Assembly (NCBI GenBank): GCA_003049485.1
Contig: PYST01000513.1
Coordinates: forward strand, 1,658 to 20,674
Direction of reading: 5' to 3'
Length of the DNA: 19,017 bases
Source: Ophioceras dolichostomum
Taxonomy: Eukaryota; Ascomycota; Sordariomycetes; Magnaporthales; Ophioceraceae
The notes beneath the pieces are model-generated. The model did no database searches. It was given only the letters and a program-made list of their open reading frames with translations, and was not told where the DNA came from. Of the stretch, positions 9,675 through 19,017 are shown one piece after another (position 1 is the stretch's first letter; each line of letters opens with the position of its first letter). The position numbers and the translations under genes were made by a program.

Positions 9675-11104
9675 ATGAGTGAAAAGGGATAAATATGTCA
9701 CTCCGCCAGTTGCTAATGAGCGCTGATGTTTGGCTTCAGGGAGAATTGTTGTCGTCAGGTCAGGCAAGCGAAGAGAGAGGGTACATAAATTTGATGTGCA
9801 TTATCATCGCCATCGACATCTCTCTACCCGCGAAGTACGGGTAATGGCGCTATTAAATAAATAACATCGTCTTTCTACTCTTCTTCTTATTCTTTTTTTT
9901 AAACATTCGAAATACTTCAGTTGCGAGTGGGAGAGAGCCTCGTGCTCTGCCTTGATGTCGTCGGTGACGTCCAAAGGCCTTTCTTTGCATAAGCCATGCG
10001 ACAGATCGTGGCGCAGGACTTCAACAAGTCAGACAGGCCATGCACATTTATTGGTATCCCTTGGCAATATTTGCCACTCACCATTTGGGTGTGAGTGCAT
10101 CCGAGGCGGACATTTGGTAACAGTATCCAGAATCTCGATGCCTACCGTTAATCGGCCGAGAAGTTCGTCTGGTGACCGATCCGAGCGAATTGCTCTTGAT
10201 CAAGCTTGAGAAAGGGGAACCAGGGTCTGGGGCAAAACCAACCCGACCCCAACCCCATACATAGCTCAGGACCTACAGATGGCAATAACATTTTGCCAAA
10301 CTCAATACTAGAAAAATACAGCTGTGAACTCGAGCCACCCATCAAAAACTTGAAGACAGCCTCCGGTCTTCCCATCTCGTGCCTCAGGGGAGGACCGGCC
10401 GCCAGCACCGGCACCCCGATCTGGAGCTCTCCTCACGGAGTCATCAATAGGTACCTCATCAGCCCCAGCCGCATATCATCGCTCCTCCTATCGGACAAAC
10501 CTGTCAGCCTTGGGGCCACCAGTCTCCGGGAAGCTTTCCGTTTACTTCTTTCTCACGCCGAAAACCGCACCGACCGGACATCGCGGCCGGTGCGATGCGG
10601 CCTGCCTCGGTAACTAGCAGGCACCAAGGGCATATGGCACGAAAAAATGTCTTGCAGGACACTCGCAGAGTGCCACTGACTGTCAGAAGGCCAGCGAAGG
10701 GAAGACCTGGATGCTTGATGGGAAGATATTGGACATCATGTCGTGGGATCAAATTAAATGCTTATTTGCACCGCCCCTCCAGCGCGAGCGACGCCGCGAC
10801 GCCCGCACTGCATGCAAGCCTTAGTCGCGCACGTCAGTACGTGCCGAGCGTGCTCCGCTTCGTCTTCGCCTGATATAATGGTATTATTCGACTAGATAAG
10901 GAGAGAGACACAGGAAGATGAACGACAACGAGAGAGAAGAGGCCGAAGTCCTAACAGGATAGGATATTCCCGCTGCATAAGCCGTCCACCGCCTCGTCGG
11001 GCCTAGTCTAGTCCCGCAAGGTAAGTTCTTGAAGGACTTCGGTCATAGGGCTCAACGGACGGACGGACTAGACAAAAAGCAGCACGCAACAGCACCAAAA
11101 ATCA
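9675..11104. other. intergenic region, secreted-protein gene to UNC93-like gene
   Basis: This holds the promoter of the secreted-protein gene at its left and the 3' flank of the UNC93-like gene at its right. I see no gene. An A/T-rich patch lies at 9845-9915. The open frame at 10206-10613 (plus) begins at a non-ATG codon and has no motif. A partial copy of the GGTACC-centred palindrome (TAGGTACCT) occurs near 10448. Confidence 0.55.
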
Positions 11105-12864
11105 TCAGACATCAGCCTTCTCCGTGGGCACAGGGATGGTCGACACGCGAGTGTCCTCGATGGTCTCGTCAGAGAACTTCAGGTCGTCCTCCACGGGGAC
11201 GGTGTCCTTGATCTTGAGGAAGACAATGGGCGCGGCGAAGACAAGGCCGGCGGCGACGATGCCCCACTGTTTGCATGGCTTCTGTTAGCATCGAGTGTCG
11301 CTACTGGTATAGAGAGGGGGGAGGGGTAGGGCTGATGTGGAGGAACTGGTCCGTGCTGAGGGAGCGAGAGAAAGACAGAGGGACATACGGTGGCACCGAA
11401 GATGGTGCTGATGGGTATCTTGAGATCGTCCAGGCGCCAGAAAATGGCAGCACCGGCGGACTGGATGCCCTTGTAGTAGCCTGTAGCAAATGGCATTTGA
11501 TGTCAGTCGTGTTGAGCGCAGTTGGGGGAGCGCAGTTGGGGGACATGAGTGGGTAGAGTATGTTGATGAGAGTGAGTGAACATACCAGCCATGTTAGCGG
11601 CCTTGCGACCAGAGTTGGACAGAGCACCCATGTACCAGTAGATGCTGGTCTGCCAGGCGGCGTCGAAGAAGCCAAAGGCCATCATCAGGAACATAGGGCC
11701 GATGTACTTCTGACCGCCCCAGGTCCAGTCTGTCCTCACAAAGTCCTCACGGGCCAGGTCGTCGCGGGTGGGGGCTGTCTTCTGGAAGTCGTAGGCGCCG
11801 CCCCAGATGACGAAGGTGAGCACGCAAAGAGCGCCGAGGCAGATCCTGGCCTTGAGAGGACGGCTCAGCTTGGGGTAGTCGAGGGCGTAGCCGAAGATGG
11901 AGGCGCCGAGGATCTGCGAGCTCCAGTACAGGACGTTGTTCAGCGCGCGCGTGCGCACGTTGAAGAAGAGGTTGTAGATGTTGAGCTGGTACGTGTAGAA
12001 GGCGTTGGAGCTGAAAAACATGGGGAACAGCAGCAGGATCCAGGGCTCGGCGATGAGGACCTCCCACAGACCGATGAACTCAGTCATCCACGACGGATTC
12101 TTCATCACGATGACCTTGGAGCCGTCCTCGCGCACGATCGAGCCGGCGTTGGCCAGGAACAGCGCGAGGATGGCGCCGAGGAACATCAGCACGATGAAAG
12201 CTGCGTACGTGCCATCGGTCACGGGTCCCGTGATGTTGTTCACGTTCTGGCCCAGAGGGATGAGAGCGCCTATCACGGCACCCAGGTTGAAGATCATCCA
12301 GAACCAGCTGATGTAGCGGCCCTTCTCGGCCTCGCGCGGGTACGACATCATGATGGTGCCCTGGCCGCACCACAGTAGGCCGGCGCAGGCACCCAGGAAG
12401 GCTCCCGCGAAGATGACGAAGCCGTGGTTCTGGTTGTGCGAGTACGACAGGAAGCTAGCGGCGTAGATGCAGTAGCCCAGGCCGCCCAGGCCCATGGTGA
12501 GCCGGAGGCCGAGCCGGTTGGCGAAGGTTCCCGCGAAGAAGGCGACGATGGAGAAGGTGGCGTTCAGCGCCGTGTTTGCCTTGGCGGCGGCGTTGCCGTC
12601 CATCTGACCACCACCGCCGAGACCGGTGAGGGCGTTAAACATGCCGGGGCACAGGAAGCAGACGAACGACACGATCAGCAGCTGCGCCCTTGGCGAAGCA
12701 TACCAGATGTTGTACTTGCGGCTACCGATTCTGAGCCGCTTGTAGATCCATCCTTGGGGACGAGGCGTGGGGCCTTCGGTGGCGGTGGGCTCCTCTGGGG
12801 TCGCGACCCTGGCCGCTGTCGGCTCAGTCATGGCCTCCTTGGCCGCTCCTCCGTCGGACGACAT
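11105..12864 (-). CDS. UNC93-like major-facilitator membrane protein
   Basis: Three exons, 12864-11586, 11480-11389 and 11266-11105, give 510 aa. Intron 1 (105 nt, phase 1) has GTATGT, CTGAC and CTACAG. Intron 2 (122 nt, phase 0) has GTATGT, CTAAC and AAACAG. All junctions keep the frame. A polar N-tail of about 58 residues precedes roughly ten or more hydrophobic segments. Family-typical blocks are FNALTGLGGGGQ (about 76-87), GLLWCGQGTIMMSYP (about 162-176) followed by REAEKGRYI, FSSNAFYTYQLNIYN in the middle, and AWQTSIYWYMGALSNSGRKA near the end of exon 1. Exon 2 adds GYYKGIQSAGAAIFW, and exon 3 ends in an acidic cytoplasmic tail (VPVEDDLKFSDETIED). Fungal relatives are usually annotated as UNC93-like protein C922.05c; the transported substrate is not established. 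The start at 12864 is the first ATG of the open frame. The gene is intact. Confidence 0.92.
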
Positions 12865-13726
12865 GGCGATGGGAGCTGGATGACGTTGCTAGGCAACAAA
12901 TGATGCTCTGATGATGCCGAGAAAGTTTGGACACGCTTGATCTCGATCGGCGGCTGCACCTCACGAGACACACACTCTCTTTCTCTCTCCCACTGCTCGG
13001 CAGTTGGGGCGGGGTAGGGTGGAGGAGAAAGCAGTCGCGTCGAGGCGAGCAATGGCTTCGAGGAATGCGGGAGGTAGAAGAAAGGGCAAGTGACGGAGAC
13101 AAGCCTCTGCTTCTTCTAAGTACTACTCGCGAAGTGGAGCGCCCTGCTGCAGATGCGGGAAGGTATCAGCTCTATCGGCTTCGTCCTTGAATTAAGAAAT
13201 GAAAGACGATATTGGCGTGCATCCCGACACGGGTAAAGGCGAACAGAGGAGAGAGAAAAAAATCGGGGGTGGAAGGGAAGTGAGCGCGGGACGGTGCAGT
13301 CTGGGCTGTTATTAATGTAGCTGCAACGACGCCGACTGGCCGAGGAGGAGCAGGACCATGCAAGGGAATGGAAGGGAAGGTAGCTCAAGCAAGGGGCACA
13401 TGAGCATGGGAGGAAAGTGAAGAACGGCCAGCCAGCCAGTGAAGGGTGAAGCAACAACAGCAACATGGAGTGTCTGCAACTGAACCCTCCTTGCCTACTA
13501 CCCCCTGCCTCTGTTTCTGTGGTAAGGTGACATGTTCATTCCATCCCGTTTTGCTCGTGCTTGGTTGGTCGGGATCCCATATCAGAAGATGGTGGTAATC
13601 GGACCCTTCACCAGCACCCCTTTTCGGGCAAGCTACCGGAGCTACGTGACAACTGCTGCAAACGAAGTCAGGCAGCATCAGAGCACCACAGCAGCAGGGG
13701 GGAAGGGGGGCACCATTGACTTGACT

Positions 13727-13766
13727 GCAGCTTTGCAGCTTTGCAGCTTTGCAGCTCTGCAGCACT
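13727..13766. repeat. 8-bp minisatellite, five units
   Basis: GCAGCTTT is repeated exactly three times (13727-13750), followed by the variants GCAGCTCT and GCAGCACT. The unit length is not a multiple of three, and no gene spans it. Confidence 0.95.
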
Positions 13767-16640
13767 GTTGGAATACGCCAGACAAGCTCCCCTCATCTCT
13801 TGCAAGGTGACACTCAATGGCTGGGGAAGCGCGGTGGGGCGTCTGATTGGATGGGGTGGGAGAGACTTCGGGAAAGGAACACTCACGTAAGTTTGCCGCT
13901 TCTAGCCCGTATTCACCACCTGGAGGATGGTGGACGTGGCAGTCACGAGGCGCAGGAACGAGATGTCGCAGCAACTACGGTCGAGGGCGGTTCAACGCTA
14001 GGAGTAGAGGTAGTGAAAGGAACGGCGGCCGGGAGCGAACTACTGTTACTAGAATGAATCGATCCGTGTGCGAGTTTTTGCGAGCCTGGTTCGGACCGAT
14101 GATGATGATGATGGGGGGAAAAGAGAACCAGGCACGAAACACCAGCTCGTCACCAAAAAAACTCTGTTGTTGGAAGAAGGGCAGGAGGAAAAACACTTCA
14201 GAAAACAGGAAAAAACCCATCGGACGGTGGCAAACCCAAACCAAACGCGGAAAAAGTGTTTTTATCTGCCCCTTCTCCACGCCCAGAGGACCGAGATCTC
14301 GAACATTGAACCATGGGGCCACCCGCTGTACTCACAACAGCAGCAGTAGCACCAAACTGACTGAGCACAGAGCGTGTGTCCGACTCAGAGACCCCCGAGG
14401 CCGGCACTTTCCCGGCGAGCACCAGTTTGGGGTAGCATTAGCACTCCAACGAGGATAACGGGACTCCATCAGAAGGATCTCCCAATTCCAACCAGACAGA
14501 GGTTCACCCCAGCCGCAGGCGGCATGGTTTCCTTTTGCGCTCTGTCGCTCGCGTGTAGCCTCTCGATCAGATTGCCTCTGGTAGGGGAAGTAAGGGAGAC
14601 GCCCGCCATGGGCTAACGGCTCGCAACATCGCAAATCGGAAAGGAATGCTAGCTCCGTCAAAAGGATTCAAGACAAGACACGAGTCTCGACTTCACGGAA
14701 CCTTGGACCCAAGAGGTGAAGGAGGTGTTTACCCACAAAAGTCTGGAGAACCCCGACGATTGAACGATTGCCGGTGGGCATTCGATAAGGGCCGGACCGA
14801 ATGAGAACGACCTGATTGGTTGCCTGCGGGTTGGGGTTGGGAGAGCGGAGTCGATTCCCAGAAGGTACAAAAGGCCACACGAGCTCACGAGTGGGAGGGA
14901 AACCCCACCTCAATTTCTCACCGTGGGCAGCCATTGGCCCTGACCGACGTACAAGGAAGGTTTTGGGAAACCACCGATCCCTGGAGGGGAAGGTGCGGAG
15001 GGAAATAATGGCCGGAGGCACAGTGTGGAAATACTGTGAGCTGCTTGACTGTGAGAGTGCGGCCAGGCTACAGGCGCATGAAGGAACATATGATCGACAG
15101 AAACAACCAAGGTGCGGAGGGAGAAGAGAACGGATTGAGGGGAAGAGGGGAAGAAGGGAGTTGGCAGCGTGTGGGCGTAGTAGTCAGCCAGCGCCAACAG
15201 CTCACCCAAGAAAGCAAGCTCTGCTTTCTCGGCACCAACCAAGTAAGTCGATGCAGCATGTAACGTTTCTCTGCAACAACCCAGCCCTGGGCTTACATTA
15301 CCGCAGAATGCCGGGTGTGGTGGGGTAAAATGCAGCCACTGTAGCCAGCCGCCATCCTCGTCTGTGTCCGTGTCCGTGATGATCGAATGGGGACGACCGA
15401 CCTGCTGTTTCTTCGCCAGCCCTTTTTCCACCCTCTTTCTGGTACACAACGAACGGCTGACTAGGTGCTCATAGTCCAACGGCTACCACGCAAACAGCTA
15501 TCGAATTTCTCTACGAATATGTCTACTGCATACGGAATACAGTCGTCGGTGTTGTGCCAGGCCGTGAACCCGTCATTAAAGTGTTTTGGAAGCATCCTTT
15601 TGGGATGCCGCAAAAAGGGAGGTCCCCTGTTGAATGATGGAACCAACAGACAGCCCCCCTTTTAAAAACATGTGATGACCTTGATGACGCCGGTGGGCGA
15701 AGAAGAAACATTGAACATGAAATCCAGAGATATCCAGCCCATGAAGCTCGCCGCGATAGGAGTTTGTAATCGGTCGTGTTCTTTTTGCATCTACCTACTA
15801 CAAGGTAGCACGCACACGCATCAGACCGGGGCGGCGTCTTCTAACCCGCCGACTGATGAGTCCGAGCTGGACGCCAGAAGCGCCACTCTGACTGCCATGA
15901 CAGGCGCCAGGGACGGACGGTGCATATGGATATCAAGCCGTAACCACCACCCTCGTTTCACGTCGCCGTATCCCGTATCGATATCTCTCTGGGTTTGGCG
16001 TCGGAACAGGTAGCTGAAGACAAAGGACCACCCATCCACCAGCTGTCGCTCTCTCTCGGCTCGATGTGAGGTTACATGAGGCGAGGAGACCATCATCCCA
16101 TCCTCCGCCCTCCCCCAGCAACACCCAAGTGCAACCCATGGATTAGATATTGGACGTCCATCTGCGTGTACGCTGCGCGGCGTATCTTGAGAAGCATGCG
16201 GTCCCATGTCGCCATGCCAATATTGTTTGGGTTTGACGGTGTCTCGTGCGCAGACGCCAGACCCCCAATCCCAGAGTTGTGGCTCGCCCGTTTTTATCCA
16301 TCATCAACCACCACCATCATTGTATTTTCCAGGGACCTCCAATCCAGGCTACCCAGAAAGAGCCATACTTTCTGCATATATACATCACTAACTAGCTTGA
16401 GCTGGAACCAACGGCCTGGTACGTAGCAATCTATCCTGGATTTCAATCAGCGCATGTCGAACGGTCCGATACATTTGATGCAGCAGCCAGCTACCTAGCT
16501 CTCGTGGCTTGCGTCCTCTCTCCGTCCTACTGATCCTCCCGGGTGCCTCGTGTGCCAGATTTGAAAGGAAATAAACTGTCCCGACCTTTACGCTAGTATT
16601 TCGCCGCCATCACTTCTCGCTGGATGTAACGACAAATTTA

Positions 16641-16706
16641 CGGCTAAGGGGAACTTGAACCTGACCTCGATGGGCAGGCTCAACGTTATCACGAGACCAC
16701 ACATAA
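16641..16706 (-). other. tRNA-like relic with A-box- and B-box-like sequences
   Basis: On the minus strand, TGGTCTCGTGA (16699-16689) resembles an internal A box and GGTTCAAGTTCC (16661-16650) resembles a B box/T-loop, at about tRNA spacing. Between them lies a possible anticodon-arm region (TTGAGCCTGCCCATCGAG). The acceptor stem is not formed and the T-stem pairs poorly, so this is not an intact tRNA gene. A decayed tRNA or the head of a tRNA-derived SINE are the two readings. Confidence 0.3.
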
Positions 16707-17234
16707 AAACTTGTTAGCATCTTTATGATGTATCTCCCCTTTCCGGTTCCAGACATTCTTACGAGACAATATCCACCTGCGATCCCAAAACAGGGCCTAC
16801 TAGGTAGCTCCTGACTACTGAACATACCACAGTATCCATGCTGCCACGAGGAAAGCAGGACAGCGGTTAGTCGGTGGCTCATGTGCGTACACTGTACAGT
16901 ACCCCACGAGCCAGAAGTCTCACGGGAAAAGTACAGTCCCAGGCAGTCCCTCCTTGCCCCTCTCTTCCACAGGCGGGCGGACACACAGGCCTCCTTCCTT
17001 GGCCTTTCTTCGGCCGAGATGCCGTCCCGCTGTGACGGACATGCCACATCCCCGCAGCACGGGGTTACGGGCTGGATCCACAGCAGTCCGGGGCTGGCTG
17101 GCTGGCGGCTGCGGAGATTGTGTGTTACCGGCCGGTTGGTATTTATTGAGTTGGAAGCCCCCCTTCTCAGAGGCAGTACCATACTGGGTTGCTACCAGAC
17201 CGATGCCCGAAGCCGCCGGACACCGGCAGCATCA

Positions 17235-17280
17235 GTCCACATGACGATTTTGTCAGTCCACTTGACGATTTTGTCAGTCC
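17235..17280. repeat. tandem 21-bp repeat, each unit holding TGAC-N6-GTCA
   Basis: Two 21-bp units (17235-17255 and 17256-17276) differ at one base and are followed by a partial third (GTCC). Each contains the inverted repeat TGAC GATTTT GTCA, so the same dyad appears twice with a 21-bp period, two helical turns. This is the arrangement expected of paired binding sites, but the factor is unknown. Confidence 0.8.
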
Positions 17281-17478
17281 CGTCCCTCCGCGGAGCACAT
17301 CAACGACATCTCGTGTCCGATTTGGTTACGGCCATGCGTAGATCAGTGTATTTATGCTGCAGGAGGCCGGTTATTGCCTCGGTCAAGTGATACGTTTGGG
17401 TTCACGGATCTTTGTTGAAGATCTTTAACGGGAGACGGCGCTGCCCGCTGGAGAAGCGCCTCCTCTTCCACCACACGA

Positions 17479-17492
17479 CCGGACATGTCCGG
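17479..17492. repeat. 14-bp perfect palindrome CCGGACATGTCCGG
   Basis: The sequence is fully self-complementary and ends in CCG and CGG triplets, with eight bases between. CCG/CGG pairs are the half-sites of fungal Zn(II)2Cys6 regulators, so a dimer site is possible. It lies about 440 bp beyond the 3' end of the kinase-like gene. Confidence 0.7.
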
Positions 17493-17535
17493 CCCTTCCG
17501 CTGAAGTCCTTCTTTTTCTCTTTTCCTATCCTCAT

Positions 17536-17580
17536 CACTCGGTGCCTAGGTACCTAGATAGCTCTTTGCTTTACCGAGTG
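17536..17580. repeat. 8-bp inverted repeat enclosing CTAGGTACCTAG palindrome
   Basis: CACTCGGT (17536-17543) and ACCGAGTG (17573-17580) are perfect inverted copies with a 29-nt loop. The loop contains the perfect 12-bp palindrome CTAGGTACCTAG (17546-17557). A transcript could fold into a hairpin, or the DNA could be a nested binding site. It is too far from the kinase stop (about 350 nt) to be called its terminator. Confidence 0.65.
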
Positions 17581-17927
17581 GCATCGCCTTCTGGGCGGCA
17601 GACACCAACACGGCCATCTGCACAACGGCGGCAGGGATGAGCAACCCTAAATTTCGACCTGTTTCCCACCAACATCCCACCATCCCTTGCGCTATCTAAC
17701 CCTAAGATCTGGCATCGACCGTCATCTCCAATCCCCCATCACCACTGTCCTACACCCCTCGCAGCACATTGCCCACGCCACTCGCCTCAAGTACCTCTAC
17801 TGCCTATCAGTAAGACTTTCGATAGAGCCGCTGGCGTGGATCTGCTTACGAACCACCGCCACCCACCTCGAAAGTCAGACCAGTCTACAGGGGGATCACA
17901 AAGGTATAGGAAGAGGTGGATGCTTAC

Positions 17928-18842
17928 CTAAACCAAAACCTCCCTCTCCCTCAGCTTCTCCACAACGACCACCCCTTCTCTCTTATGCTGTCCCCACCGC
18001 CACTCAAACCTCTCCTCATCATCGCCATCAGTGCGGCTCCTCGCCAGAAACCTCTCCCACGGAGCACATCGGGGTCGTCGTCGGCGCCGTCTTCGCACAA
18101 GCGAGGTACAGCGCCAGGTCCGGAAATCCAAATCCGCCGCTGTTGCTGTTGCTATTGCTGTCGCCGTGGCGGTGGCTATCAAGCTGCGAGGACGACTGCG
18201 ACAGAGACGTCGTCATCAGCTCCTCGCAACACAGCGCGCTGTCGTACTGCCCCATGCTGCGTGGGAAGCCGTCGAGCAAAACGCCGATGCCGATGCCTTT
18301 CTCGCTAGGCCCACCACTATCATCATCATCATCATCATCATCATCACCATCACCGTGGCTGCCGCTCCCGTACTGCTGCGCGCTCCATCCTCGTTGCTAA
18401 CTCCGTCCGGTCGGCCGTAGCGTGCTATACCAGCGCGGCAGCACTCGCGGATATGCGCAGCAAGCAACGGGACGATCTCGTCACCACTCATCACGGTACC
18501 GCGGCCGATGTGGCCCGTAACATCTGCTTTCGACGCGCGCAGCCAGCCAGTCGCCGACGGAGATGTGGTACAGCAAGGGTGGGGGCTGTCGCTGTGGCCA
18601 ATGCATACGGAAGCGTGGGTCGCTCGAGAGGAGGGCGCAGATTGTGCCCTTGCCTGAGTCGGGCGCGCCTGGATGGAATGGATCAAATCAGCTAACGTAC
18701 CCTCCCTTGGTCGCTGGTAGGAAAAAGAGGTTTTGTTACAGCACAGGGACTTACCTAGGACGATGATTTTGGCCTTCGGCTTCGTGCCTGCTCCTGTTCC
18801 TCTCGAGGAGGAGTAGGACGTTCCCGTCGGCATGATTCTCAT
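17928..18842 (-). pseudogene. nucleoside monophosphate kinase-like gene (adenylate/UMP-CMP kinase family), frame broken twice
   Basis: Members of this family move a phosphate from ATP to an NMP. Exon 1 is 18842-18755, exon 2 is 18668-18431 and exon 3 is 18296-17928. Intron 1 (86 nt, GTAAGT...CCAG) splits the P-loop and joins KAKIIVLG to APDSGKGT. Intron 2 (134 nt, GTATAG...AAAG) holds an (ATC)9 array; its AAG acceptor is unusual but puts IGIGVLLDGFPR in frame. Motifs in order are the P-loop GAPDSGKGT, the NMP-site HISVGDWL, SGDEIVPLL, DGFPR (18273-18259), FPDLALYLACAK, and the lid-like RSRTDGDDEERFEWR. They do not share one frame. After GDWL, a tandem TGGC duplication (18549-18542) shifts the frame; without one unit, GDWLR and SGDEIVP read through. 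Near GGG at 18058-18056 a second shift separates YLACAK from ERFLARSR. Without both lesions the gene has 230 codons including the stop, normal for the family. A 58-nt GT-AG segment at 18109-18052 could bypass the second lesion but would delete the conserved YLAC strand. The gene is either decayed or affected by sequence errors. Confidence 0.75.
18319..18345. repeat. (ATC)9 microsatellite inside the kinase intron
   Basis: Nine ATC units are followed by ACC ATC ACC. The array lies in intron 2 of the kinase-like gene (18430-18297). Translated directly on the minus strand it makes a run of Met or Asp, an artefact of reading through the intron. Confidence 0.9.
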
Positions 18843-19017
18843 TATGTTTTCCTGCCTTTCTTGTGTGCCTGTGTGCCTTCCTCTTCCGCTCTAGGTTGTT
18901 TGCAATCGGATACGGGAAGGAAGGAAGTTGAGAGGGAGCCTGGAAGATGGGGCGAAGCTTATCAAGCAACTCAGAGGCAAGCAGGCAGGCGCCGTTCGAT
19001 ATTAAACATGTCTGCCT

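Larger units (their letters stand above)
12865..17927. other. 5-kb region without a supportable gene
   Basis: The first few hundred bases are the promoter and leader of the minus-strand UNC93-like gene and are rich in GA/CT tracts. Beyond that, the open frames (for example 13847-14458 plus, 14910-15479 minus, 16610-17182 minus, 16881-17390 plus) have unnatural compositions and no motifs, and I could not chain them by introns. The region does hold an 8-bp minisatellite (13727), a (GAT)n stretch near 14098, a tRNA-like relic (16641), tandem dyads (17235), a 14-bp palindrome (17479) and a hairpin (17536). Long regulatory DNA, a non-coding transcript or old mobile-element debris are all possible. 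Confidence 0.5.

Noticed and set aside
10206..10613. 135-codon plus-strand frame
   Set aside because: It starts at a non-ATG codon and has no recognisable domain, natural composition or splice structure.
11560..12378. 272-codon plus-strand open frame
   Set aside because: Antisense of the UNC93-like gene, with Glu/His/Asp-rich shadow composition.
14910..15479. 189-codon minus-strand frame
   Set aside because: A few natural-looking stretches, but no motif, no signal peptide and no supporting splice sites.
15474..15494. AGTCCAACGGCTACCACG resembling a tRNA D-arm
   Set aside because: No matching T-loop or acceptor stem follows, so there is no tRNA gene.
17687..18400. 237-codon plus-strand frame rich in Ser, Pro and Leu
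   Set aside because: It lies opposite the kinase exons; its homopolymer runs come from CT-rich and ATC repeats.
18216..18842. 208-codon minus-strand open frame ending after a run of eight Met
   Set aside because: It reads through intron 1 and the ATC array of intron 2 of the kinase-like gene and is in the wrong frame at the P-loop. The spliced motifs are far better supported.

Overview
The window looks like nuclear DNA of a filamentous ascomycete (Pezizomycotina). Genes are short and widely spaced. Introns are 58-134 nt, mostly with GTATGT/GTAAGT/GTGTGT-type donors and CTAAC/CTGAC-like branch sites. The two best-recognised proteins are fungal forms of eukaryotic families: battenin (CLN3/BTN1) and an UNC93-like transporter. 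Palindromes built on CTAGGTACCTAG would suit a Sordariomycete, but that placement is an inference. I see no operon, phage, CRISPR array, rRNA gene or intact transposon.

Layout. 1-2352 is non-coding and ends in the promoter of a SAM-dependent methyltransferase (2353-3261, +), which has an array of TGACG boxes 83-153 bp upstream of its start. 3262-5128 is non-coding with simple repeats. 5129-6738 (-) is a two-exon BTN1/CLN3 gene of 494 codons. 7581-8168 (+) is an unrecognised coding-like frame broken by one TGA. 8832-9663 (-) is a two-exon gene for a small secreted, Ser/Gly-rich, probably wall- or membrane-anchored protein. Its hydrophobic tail sits in the wrong frame after a run of six identical bases, and its start codon lies in a 21-bp tandem duplication. 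11105-12864 (-) is a three-exon UNC93-like membrane transporter (510 aa). 12865-17927 is a 5-kb stretch with no gene I can support, but it holds a minisatellite, a tRNA-like relic, a tandem repeat of dyads, a 14-bp palindrome and a hairpin. 17928-18842 (-) is a three-exon nucleoside-monophosphate-kinase-like gene. It has all the family motifs, but they are spread over different frames by a 4-bp tandem duplication and a second one-base-type frame break.

The genes do not form an obvious pathway. BTN1 (vacuole) and the UNC93-like carrier are housekeeping-type membrane proteins, and the methyltransferase substrate is unknown. The main theme of the window is broken or repeat-modified genes: three loci (7.6-8.2 kb, 8.8-9.7 kb, 17.9-18.8 kb) carry single lesions, two of them in short repeats, beside fully intact genes. 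They are either real decaying or variable genes or local sequence errors. Re-reading those few positions would settle which.
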